From CAYRLZ01 sp964425275 (lineage in GTDB: Bacteria; Hydrothermota; Tepidihabitantia; Tepidihabitantales; JBDRVQ01): DNA of 9,779 nt. The position numbers were made by a program, and so were the translations under genes. Under the pieces are notes generated by a model. That model worked only from the letters and a program-made list of their open reading frames with translations, was not told the origin of the DNA and did not search any database. Where the stretch lies: contig CAYRLZ010000078.1 in assembly GCA_964425275.1 (NCBI GenBank), positions 1 to 9,779 of the forward strand. The letters are read 5' to 3'. Positions 1 through 6,511 of this stretch are shown piece by piece; the stretch's first letter is position 1; the number at the start of each line of letters is the position of its first letter.

Positions 1-801
1 GGGCTTTATGATATGAAGATGCTAAAACAGTTGCCGTTTGCCGAATACCGAAGATTTGCTCTTGAATTATTCCAGTGCAAAGACGAACCCCATTCCATTG
101 CCGGCATTGATTTGGACGGCTATTTAGGACAAGACGATGTCCTGGTCTTTAAGTGGAAGAAGAATAAAAACGAAGAAGAGTTTGTAATGGACCGGGGTTT
201 TATTGATAACCTCCATTCCATATTAGGCAAGAGAATTGGCAAAAGGTTCTTTATCATTGCACCGGCAGCAAGTGTCTTATTTTTAGAAGACTATATTGAA
301 AAGGATGGTATCCGGTATTATATTTTGAGAATCCCTTATTCCATAATTGATGAACTTTACAAGAAGAATTTTAAACTCCTTAAACAACCGCTCTCATCGG
401 ATATTTCAGAGGTCAATAAAGTTATGGAGCAAGTTGGATTTGACTTCATTTATCCACCGGATGTTGAATGTAAATATTACATTGAGAAAAAGAAGAAGGG
501 GCTTCCTTTTGAAGAGGCGGTAATCAAAATCAAAAAATTTCAAAGCAATGTTATTTCTAAAAGACCGATTCCGGAAGAAGAACTTGGCTTTAAGGCTCTA
601 TCAATGGTAATGATTGATTATGATTTCAACGGCGATTATTTTGATATTGACGACAAATGGTTCGCCTCCGATTTAGCGAAGAACAACTATGAGATTCGCT
701 TCCCCGCCGAAAAACTCACCGAGAGAATGATGATAATCTATATGGATGTTTGGGGAAATGAGAGAAAAGAGGTAAAGACTTTATTGGATTTTAAAAAGTA
801 G
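1..801 (+). CDS. mod: Type III restriction-modification DNA methyltransferase (Mod), C-terminal part only
   Basis: This is the last 266 residues of a methyltransferase that would transfer a methyl group from S-adenosylmethionine to adenine or cytosine amino groups and protect host DNA from the partner Res nuclease. The frame is open to the first base of the window (it begins GLYD), so the ATGs at 13 and 19 are internal methionines and the gene starts upstream. The visible part lacks the catalytic (D/N/S)PP(Y/F) and FxGxG motifs, which should lie upstream. The assignment rests on recalled resemblance to the C-terminal extension of this Mod family: LPFAEYRRFALELFQCKDEP near residues 10-29, then AGIDLDGYLG, RFFIIAPAASVLFLEDY, RYYILRIPYSIIDEL, SMVMIDYDFNG and a final MMIIYMDVWGNE. 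The complete res gene downstream at 3965-6481 supports it. The stop codon TAG (799-801) overlaps the ribosome-binding site of the next gene, so the two are probably co-translated. An orphan methylase of the same family is less likely, because res is present. Confidence 0.82.
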   Translation, partial: GLYDMKMLKQLPFAEYRRFALELFQCKDEPHSIAGIDLDGYLGQDDVLVFKWKKNKNEEEFVMDRGFIDNLHSILGKRIGKRFFIIAPAASVLFLEDYIEKDGIRYYILRIPYSIIDELYKKNFKLLKQPLSSDISEVNKVMEQVGFDFIYPPDVECKYYIEKKKKGLPFEEAVIKIKKFQSNVISKRPIPEEELGFKALSMVMIDYDFNGDYFDIDDKWFASDLAKNNYEIRFPAEKLTERMMIIYMDVWGNERKEVKTLLDFKK

Positions 802-805
802 GAGG
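800..805 (+). promoter_or_regulatory. Shine-Dalgarno site overlapping the mod stop codon
   Basis: AGGAGG lies 4 bases before the ATG at 810, and its first two bases are the last two of the mod TAG stop. This full anti-16S match fixes the start of the 60-aa gene. It also suggests that ribosomes finishing mod re-initiate on the small gene, tying the cassette to mod expression. Confidence 0.75.
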
Positions 806-809
806 ATTT

Positions 810-992
810 ATGGGAGAAATAAAATCTGGAAAAGAATTATGTGATGCTTTCTTTGAAAGTTTGTTAAAAAGAGAAGATATTGACAAGCAGGTTGCTAAAC
901 TCCTTAGAGAACTATATATTAAAAAGAGTTTTACAAAAGAAAAAATACTTAATGGTTTGCAGTCTATAAGGCAAGAGTGGGAAAATGAATAA
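810..992 (+). CDS. Small uncharacterised protein (60 aa) coupled to the SMC-like ATPase
   Basis: I do not recognise this protein. It is 60 residues, charged, with no signal peptide, membrane segment or cysteine pair (one Cys, in KELCDAFF). It reads as about three short amphipathic helices: residues 5-20, 22-40 and 41-58, the last beginning FTKEKILNGLQSIRQ. The start is secure because AGGAGG precedes it by 4 bases. Its last 8 bases overlap the start of the ATPase gene, where the ATG at 985 lies inside codons for the final residues, an arrangement typical of translationally coupled partners. By position it could be a small subunit or regulator of the ATPase, comparable to the small middle components of ABC-three-component (ABC-3C) defence systems. 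That comparison comes from layout and size only, not from sequence similarity. Low GC is shared with the ATPase gene rather than with res or bamA. Confidence 0.7.
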   Translation: MGEIKSGKELCDAFFESLLKREDIDKQVAKLLRELYIKKSFTKEKILNGLQSIRQEWENE

Positions 993-3390
993 CAAAGTTA
1001 AATTAAAGGAACTAAGAGTTAAAGGCTTTCGCGGAGCTAAAAAAGAAATCTGGTTAGATTTTGAAAGCGATGACAAAAGCCTTGTTTTGTTTGGTAACAA
1101 CGGGGACGGAAAGAGCACTTTTAGCGATGCTATAGAATGGTTTTACACAGATAGAATTGATTATCTGCAGAGGGAAGGGTGTGGAAGAGACGATTATTTT
1201 AATAAATACATGCCGCCAGAAGATGATGCAGAGGTCGAAATTCTTACAAATAATAATATCCTAAACTCTAAAAAAATATTAAAACGAAAGGGCGGGCACT
1301 ATTTTCCCAACACGAGCAATGATTTCAAGGACTATATAAGCAATAGTCTTAGAGAATCTTTTGTATTGCGCCACCATACGATGAGAGAATTTATTGATAA
1401 GACCAAGAAAGAGAAACTTGAGACAATTGAAGAGATAATTGGTTTTGGTATTGTAAGAGAGATTAGAGACACTTTACTTAAGACATTAAATTCATTAGAA
1501 GATGATAGTAAATTAAGCAGACTTTACGTGCAACGTGAAGAGAGAAAAAAGGATTTAGTAAACGCAATGGGAAAAAGTGACTTTGGAGAAACTGATGTTT
1601 TAAATCATGCAAATCAAATAGCAAAACAGTGTGATAAAAACCTTTCTATTTCAACCCTTTCTGATTTAAAATCGGTTTCAGAGACTTTGGACAGGAAAGT
1701 TAAGGCAAGTAGTAAGGGAAGAGAATTAGCAAAATTAGAGAACTTTAATAAAGAAATTTCGAAATTAGGGAAAATAAAAGATATTTTAGAAGAAATCAAA
1801 ACCATTCTTACATCCCATAATAATTTATCTAATCAGCAGGAAACGATAAAAGCCTCCGCTATTGAAAAACTTTACAAAGCGGCAATTGAAGCAATTGAAA
1901 ATAAATGGGTGAAACCAGGAGAATGCCCCGTATGTAAAGAACCTAAGGACTTAGATTTGCTACTGAAATCTCTCAAGGAGGAAATTGAAGAGATTGAAAA
2001 GGTTCTAAAGGAGAGAAAAAAAATCATTCAAGATGCTAATCTTGTGGGCAATAAGTTATCGCCGCTTCTAAACATTATAAATAATTTATTACAGGACGAA
2101 ATCACTAAGGGATTTGAAATAATTACAATTATATCTATCTTTTTGTCACAGTCGCAAGAAACTTTGAATCAAATTAAAGAATCGCCGCAGGCTGTAATGG
2201 AACCTCAAATTTTTTATGGTTTGGAAAATTTAGATGAAAATCTAAAAGAAATTCAGGCAAAAATAGGCCAAAGAAAAAAAGAGTTGAGTGAAAGCGATGA
2301 AGAAAAGAAATTTTATGAAAATGTCCACAAGTTGAAAAAATTATATGAGGATTATAGCCAATATAAAAAAATTGACAAGCTAATTGGAGCCTACAACAAC
2401 CAAATTATTTCTTTGCGAAAAATTTATCAAGATTTTGAACGTATGGAAAAAGAAAGTATCCAAAAAGTTCTAAAAACTTTATCGGCTGACGTAAACGACT
2501 TTTTTAAATTTTTGCATCCAGATGATAATTTTGATGAAGTAGAGTTAATTCCGACGGAAGAGCGTGGAATAGAATTTAAATTAAAATATCACGGTGAAGA
2601 AATTATACCTCCAATGAAAATATTAAGTGAGGCTCATTTGAATAGTCTCGGTATTTGTCTATTCTTAGCCTCTGCGAAATATTTTAACGCAGTGAACGGA
2701 TTTCTTGTTTTAGATGACGTAGTAACAAGTTTTGACACGGGTCATCGTAGGCCGTTAGCAAGGTTGTTGAATGAAAAATTTGCTGATACACAATTTCTAC
2801 TCTTTACTCACGATGAACTATGGTTTGAAATGCTTAAGAAAGATTTATCTCATGGTAAATGGGTTTTTAAAGAACTTATAAAATGGACAAAAGACAATGG
2901 TGTCGATCTTAAAGATTCCCCATCAACCTTAAAAGAAAGAATAGAACATCTATTGAAGGAGAACGACATAAATGGTGCTGCGAATAAATGCAGAACTTTA
3001 ATTGAAGAAATCCTCAAGGAAAAATGCGAAAATTTAGGGGTCAAGGGGTTAGAATTCAGAAGAGGTATCAAAAATGACCAACGAGAAGCGAGTGAGTTAA
3101 TAGATGCTTTAACCTCTTACCTAAAAGAGAATAAAAGTTTAAGGGATAAAAAAGCTAAAAAATCATTTAATCATTTACGAGCAAGTCAATTAATAACCAA
3201 TATAGGTTCTCATCACAGAACTCTCACGTCGACTTCTCTTTCAAGGGGAGATATAGAGACTGCATTACGGGATATAGATGAATTTGAAAAGTTATTTATT
3301 TGTACCAACTGCGATACCGAGCCAAACATAAGATATTCACCAAGGAACAGCAAGTTAAAGCAATGTGAGTGTGGTAAACTTCGGATTTAA
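985..3390 (+). CDS. SMC/Rad50-like ATPase with zinc hook and C-terminal zinc ribbon, probable defence protein
   Basis: This 801-aa ABC-class ATPase has the RecF/Rad50/SMC plan. A Walker A motif, GNNGDGKST, is at residues 37-45. A long Lys/Glu-rich coiled-coil region spans about 150-510, interrupted by a CPVC zinc-hook motif at 314-317. A signature-like LSEAHLNSLG is at 547-556 and Walker B, FLVLDD, at 573-578, followed by a D-loop with SFD at 582-584. The second Walker B acid is Asp, not the usual Glu, as in AAA_13/PrrC/RloC-type ATPases. Beyond the ATPase is an extra region: a helical segment at about 640-770 (NGAANKCRTLIEEIL at 663-677; NIGSHHR at 739-745) and a four-Cys ribbon (CTNC 773-776, CEC 794-796). 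Zinc-hook ATPases with C-terminal effectors include the tRNA nuclease RloC and several anti-phage systems. The family is therefore consistent with DNA-end or phage sensing, but substrate and effector activity are not shown here. The start at 985 has only a weak GAGTGG upstream; the overlap with the previous gene explains translation. The exact family is uncertain. Confidence 0.85.
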   Translation: MNNKVKLKELRVKGFRGAKKEIWLDFESDDKSLVLFGNNGDGKSTFSDAIEWFYTDRIDYLQREGCGRDDYFNKYMPPEDDAEVEILTNNNILNSKKILKRKGGHYFPNTSNDFKDYISNSLRESFVLRHHTMREFIDKTKKEKLETIEEIIGFGIVREIRDTLLKTLNSLEDDSKLSRLYVQREERKKDLVNAMGKSDFGETDVLNHANQIAKQCDKNLSISTLSDLKSVSETLDRKVKASSKGRELAKLENFNKEISKLGKIKDILEEIKTILTSHNNLSNQQETIKASAIEKLYKAAIEAIENKWVKPGECPVCKEPKDLDLLLKSLKEEIEEIEKVLKERKKIIQDANLVGNKLSPLLNIINNLLQDEITKGFEIITIISIFLSQSQETLNQIKESPQAVMEPQIFYGLENLDENLKEIQAKIGQRKKELSESDEEKKFYENVHKLKKLYEDYSQYKKIDKLIGAYNNQIISLRKIYQDFERMEKESIQKVLKTLSADVNDFFKFLHPDDNFDEVELIPTEERGIEFKLKYHGEEIIPPMKILSEAHLNSLGICLFLASAKYFNAVNGFLVLDDVVTSFDTGHRRPLARLLNEKFADTQFLLFTHDELWFEMLKKDLSHGKWVFKELIKWTKDNGVDLKDSPSTLKERIEHLLKENDINGAANKCRTLIEEILKEKCENLGVKGLEFRRGIKNDQREASELIDALTSYLKENKSLRDKKAKKSFNHLRASQLITNIGSHHRTLTSTSLSRGDIETALRDIDEFEKLFICTNCDTEPNIRYSPRNSKLKQCECGKLRI

Positions 3391-3428
3391 ATAAATAGAA
3401 ATGTCCGAAAGCTTTACAATAAAAAACT

Positions 3429-3457
3429 TTGTATTAGGCAAAATAAATTGATAATAT
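3429..3457 (+). promoter_or_regulatory. Possible weak promoter ahead of the AlbA-type remnant
   Basis: In the 98-base gap after the ATPase gene, TTGTAT (3429-3434) and TAATAT (3452-3457) are 17 bp apart, ahead of a purine-rich stretch (3476-3485) and the ATG at 3489. The -35 matches only the TTG of the consensus. The gap is very AT-rich, so a chance match is quite possible. Confidence 0.28.
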
Positions 3458-3488
3458 TTTATGACCTTTAAGACGAGAGAGAAAGAAA

Positions 3489-3950
3489 ATGAAAGAATCG
3501 AAGGTTAAAAATCTCACCGGTCCGGAATCCGAAACTTTGGGATTTAAGTCATCGCTTTCGCAAGTTGAAGAAGTCGGAACCGGAACAAATCGGATTATAA
3601 ATTGGTGTAAAGAATGGGAGTTGCCCGAGCCGGAATTTGGGATAAGTGGTTCAAGTTTGTTTGCGAGGTTTAGAAAGGATATTCTTACCGAAGAATATTT
3701 AAGAGAAATCGGGTTAAACGAAAGGCAGATTAAGGCAGTTTTTTATGTGAAGGAGAAAGGCAAAATTACAAATAAAGAATATCGGAAGATGTGTAATACT
3801 TCAGAAAGAACTGCCACACGAGATTTAACCGATTTGGTTGTTCGAGACATACTTGAGCAAATAGGCATTACCGGAAAAGGAACGAGTTATACCTTGAAGA
3901 CGCCTCAAAGACGCCAAAGGACAGCAAGGACTAATAGTGGACTAATATGA
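3489..3950 (+). pseudogene. Internally deleted AlbA_2/HATPase_c_4 (RecG-like) transcriptional regulator remnant
   Basis: The 153-aa frame appears to join two distant parts of one known protein type. Residues 13-25 (ESETLGFKSSLSQ) match the opening of an AlbA_2 domain, usually ESETLEFKxSLxE. After only three more residues it jumps to VGTGTNRIINWCKEWELPEP (29-48), which belongs near the C-terminal end of the HATPase_c_4/RecG-like domain. A winged-helix segment follows (about 76-136, beginning LNERQIKAVFYV and containing NTSERTATRDL). Full-length relatives are, from memory, about 450-500 aa, so roughly 300 residues are missing with the frame kept. It is not obviously dead: it has a start, a purine-rich upstream region and no internal stop, so it could still make a small winged-helix DNA-binding protein. 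Such regulators are often found near R-M genes. Res starts 14 bases after its stop. The basic tail (RRQRTAR) and short repeats at its end may mark further decay. Confidence 0.68.
3897..3947 (+). repeat. Two pairs of short direct repeats with an 11-base period before res
   Basis: AAGACGCC occurs at 3897-3904 and again at 3908-3915. GGACTAATA occurs at 3928-3936 and again at 3939-3947. Both pairs have an 11-base period, about one helical turn, and end just before the regulator stop codon (3948-3950), 18 bases from the res ATG. They could be slippage duplications in a decaying gene end or half-sites for a regulator. Nothing else in the window uses the same words as an obvious site. Confidence 0.4.
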
Positions 3951-3964
3951 GACCCTAAAAATTT

Positions 3965-6481
3965 ATGCCTGAAATCTCAACGATAAAAGCCAGCGATTTG
4001 GTCTTGAAGGTCTCGGAAAGTATTGACCCGGAAATCTTTGATATTGGGAAATATGAGGGTTTTTTAGATGCCTTATGCGGAACGAGGGAGTTCCAGAAAG
4101 AAGCGATAAGAAATGTCTTAAGGTATCTCTTAGGAAGAAGATATAAAAATCTTCAGGATTTGGCTAAGGAGAATTACGAAAATAACCCAAACCTAAGAGA
4201 ACTTTACCCGAGTTTTAGCGATTTTCAAAGACACCTGCAACTTCCTAATAAACTTTCCTGCACGATTGATTTAGCAACCGCAACTGGTAAAAGTTATGTT
4301 CTTTACGGAATAGCAAGAATTATGCTGGCAGAAGGAGTTGTCGATAGAGTCTTGGTTTTGGTCCCTTCGGTCACAATTGAAAAAGGGTTAACCGAGAAGT
4401 TTAAGACCTTGTCCGGTGATTCGGAATTATTAAGGCTAATACCAGAAGATGCGAAGATTAGAAATCCAAGAATCATTAATGCGACAAAAAGGATTGAAGT
4501 CGGCGATATTTGCATTGAAAATATTCATTCGGTTTATGAGTATGTGAAATCATCGGTAAGAGATAGTCTGGTCGGTAAGGGCAAAAGGACTTTGATTTTG
4601 AATGACGAAGCCCACCATATTTTTAATCCACCGGGACGAGACTTTGCCATAAAGAGATGGAAGGAGTTTCTTTTAAACCCAGAATACAATTTTCATTATA
4701 TCGTCGGCGCTACCGGCACCGCTTATATAGAGAACGAGTATTTTACCGATGTTGTGTTTAGATATTCGTTAAGAGAAGCGATTGAAGATAAGATGGCAAA
4801 GACTATCAGCTATGTGGCCGAAGATAGTCCGGGTGGCGAATCCGAGAAATTTCAAAAGGTTTACGACAATCACCGGGAAAATAAAGAAAAATATCGGAAG
4901 ATAAAACCTTTGACCATAATCATTACTAAAGATATTAACCATTGCAAAAAGTTGACCGAAAAGTGGCTTGAATTCATCGCCGAGAAAGAACGAATCAGTA
5001 AGTCCGAAGCGGAAAAGAAGATTTTAATCGTCACTTCTGCTCCCGACCATAAGAAAAATGTCGCAAGATTAGATAAAGTTGATAGTAGAGAAGACCCAAT
5101 TGAATGGATAACCTCGGTGAGTATGTTAACCGAAGGTTGGGATGTGAAAAATGTCTTTCAGATTGTGCCCCACGAAGAAAGGGCATTTAATTCAAAACTT
5201 TTAATCGCCCAGGTCTTAGGTAGAGGATTACGAATACCCGAAGAATATAAAGGGGAACAACCAGTCGTTACCGTATTCAACCACGACAATTGGGCAAAAA
5301 ATATTAAAAATTTGGTGGATGAGGTGATGGAGACCGAAAAGGAAATTCGTTCTTATCCGATTGAAAAAGAAAAGGACTACAACTTTGTTATCTACCAAAT
5401 GGAATATGAGAGAGAAGGACGGCCGTTTGTGAGCGAAAAGGAAGGACCTTATCGTCTGTTAGAGAAGGATTATATCGCATTTTCCCAGCAATTAGAAAGC
5501 GCAGATAAGATTACGGTTTATGAGACGATTTTAACTGGTAAGAGGGAAGAGAAAAAGACCAAGATTGAATATAAAATGTTCCCAATAGCAACAGTGGCAC
5601 ACGATTTGGAAAAGAGGTTAAAGGCATTTGATGCCGAAGAAGGGACGAATTATGCGAAGGAATTTAATAAAAAAAGAATTATTGAGATTATAAAGAACTC
5701 TTTATTTAAGATTGGTTATGATAAAGATTTAATTAGTGAGGAAAATTATAATAAATTATTAAGTGCATTTGGCGTTGTGAAGCGGAAGAAGACAAAGACC
5801 TTACGCTATTTAGTAAGAGAAAAGAATCTGATTGAGTTAAATACAAAAGATTTGAAGACCACCACAATCGGCTGGAGTAGTTTGCGAAGAGGGTATAGCG
5901 TATTTTATGACAAGGAGGCATTACAATTGAGCGGAAAAGAAGAGAGGGCAGTATTAGAGGAATTGCGCAAAGACGAAACCTTACCCAAATCAGCGAATAA
6001 GTTTGTGTCAAATAAATACCGATTTAAGACCCCATTAAACCTCGTATTTACCGTTTCTGAACCGGAAAGAAGGTTTGTTGAGCGACTAATGGCAAATGCT
6101 AATCTGATTGACGCCTGGATAAAATCAAGAGACACCGGATTTTATAGTATAGAATACTCCTGGCAGAAAGGAACCCAAACCCGACAGGATAGATTCAATC
6201 CTGATTTCTTCATTAAGAAAGGTAATAATATCATTGTGATTGAAATAAAGGACGACTCGTTAATCAATAAGATAAAAGAAGGTGGCGAGATATCAGTAAA
6301 GACCAAATCCCAATATAAGTCTGCTCTGGAGCATTTTATGGCAATCAATTACAATCAGAAAGAATATCTTTATCATTTCTCTTTCTTAACCCCGATTGAT
6401 TTTGATAATTTCTTTGAGGTATTAAAGAAGGATAGATTTAAGGGATTTAAATCTAAATTGGATGCCGAGTTGGGCAGTTGA
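3965..6481 (+). CDS. res: Type III restriction endonuclease subunit Res (helicase-nuclease)
   Basis: At 838 aa this is a full-length restriction subunit that uses ATP to move along or switch conformation on unmodified DNA and then cuts it in complex with Mod. Superfamily 2 motifs are intact: motif I ATATGKS (104-110), motif II DEAH (214-217), motif III GATGT (248-252), motif V TEGWDV (389-394) and motif VI QVLGRGLRIP (416-425). The C-terminal nuclease is a PD-(D/E)XK fold with PDF (746-748) and EIK (760-762), plus an upstream acidic residue in EPERRFVERL. The N-terminus (SESIDPEIFDIGKYEGF) and LNDEAHHIF are recalled hallmarks of this Res family. The start at 3965 has no clear Shine-Dalgarno site; it lies 14 bases after the preceding frame. 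The mod fragment at the left edge is its likely partner, unusually separated by three genes. All catalytic residues are present, so the enzyme is probably functional. Its stop codon overlaps the bamA promoter. Confidence 0.93.
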   Translation: MPEISTIKASDLVLKVSESIDPEIFDIGKYEGFLDALCGTREFQKEAIRNVLRYLLGRRYKNLQDLAKENYENNPNLRELYPSFSDFQRHLQLPNKLSCTIDLATATGKSYVLYGIARIMLAEGVVDRVLVLVPSVTIEKGLTEKFKTLSGDSELLRLIPEDAKIRNPRIINATKRIEVGDICIENIHSVYEYVKSSVRDSLVGKGKRTLILNDEAHHIFNPPGRDFAIKRWKEFLLNPEYNFHYIVGATGTAYIENEYFTDVVFRYSLREAIEDKMAKTISYVAEDSPGGESEKFQKVYDNHRENKEKYRKIKPLTIIITKDINHCKKLTEKWLEFIAEKERISKSEAEKKILIVTSAPDHKKNVARLDKVDSREDPIEWITSVSMLTEGWDVKNVFQIVPHEERAFNSKLLIAQVLGRGLRIPEEYKGEQPVVTVFNHDNWAKNIKNLVDEVMETEKEIRSYPIEKEKDYNFVIYQMEYEREGRPFVSEKEGPYRLLEKDYIAFSQQLESADKITVYETILTGKREEKKTKIEYKMFPIATVAHDLEKRLKAFDAEEGTNYAKEFNKKRIIEIIKNSLFKIGYDKDLISEENYNKLLSAFGVVKRKKTKTLRYLVREKNLIELNTKDLKTTTIGWSSLRRGYSVFYDKEALQLSGKEERAVLEELRKDETLPKSANKFVSNKYRFKTPLNLVFTVSEPERRFVERLMANANLIDAWIKSRDTGFYSIEYSWQKGTQTRQDRFNPDFFIKKGNNIIVIEIKDDSLINKIKEGGEISVKTKSQYKSALEHFMAINYNQKEYLYHFSFLTPIDFDNFFEVLKKDRFKGFKSKLDAELGS

Positions 6482-6506
6482 CTTTTGAGAGTTCTGTCTC
6501 TATAAT
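6478..6506 (+). promoter_or_regulatory. Near-consensus sigma-70-type promoter for bamA
   Basis: TTGACT (6478-6483) and TATAAT (6501-6506) are separated by exactly 17 bp: 11 of 12 consensus bases with ideal spacing. The -35 box overlaps the res stop codon TGA (6479-6481). Counting 7 bases on from the end of the -10 box puts the transcription start near 6513, on or next to the bamA ATG at 6512, which predicts an mRNA with almost no leader. It also uncouples the envelope genes from the R-M operon. Confidence 0.75.
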
Positions 6507-6511
6507 TGGCA

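Noticed and set aside
13..21. ATG codons at 13 and 19 as the start of a 262-aa gene
   Set aside because: The frame continues open to the window edge with family-like residues (GLYD), there is no ribosome-binding site, and the protein matches only the C-terminal part of a Mod subunit.
3172..3225. HEPN ribonuclease motif in the ATPase C-terminal region
   Set aside because: The nearest pattern is Arg followed by His at ten or more residues (LRASQLITNIGSHH), not Rx4-6H, so ribonuclease activity cannot be claimed.
985..3390. Calling the ATPase a complete Wadjet, Lamassu, Septu or RloC system
   Set aside because: The required partner genes of Wadjet, Lamassu and Septu are not in the window, and the RloC anticodon-nuclease residues cannot be identified by eye; only the general zinc-hook ATPase class is supported.
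3380..3409. TTCGGA/TCCGAA inverted repeat around the ATPase stop codon
   Set aside because: The stem is only 6 bp with an 18-base loop and is not followed by a T run; too weak to call a terminator.
6506..6511. TTG at 6506 as the bamA start
   Set aside because: It shares a base with the TATAAT box and lies upstream of the predicted transcript start; the ATG two codons later gives a normal signal peptide.
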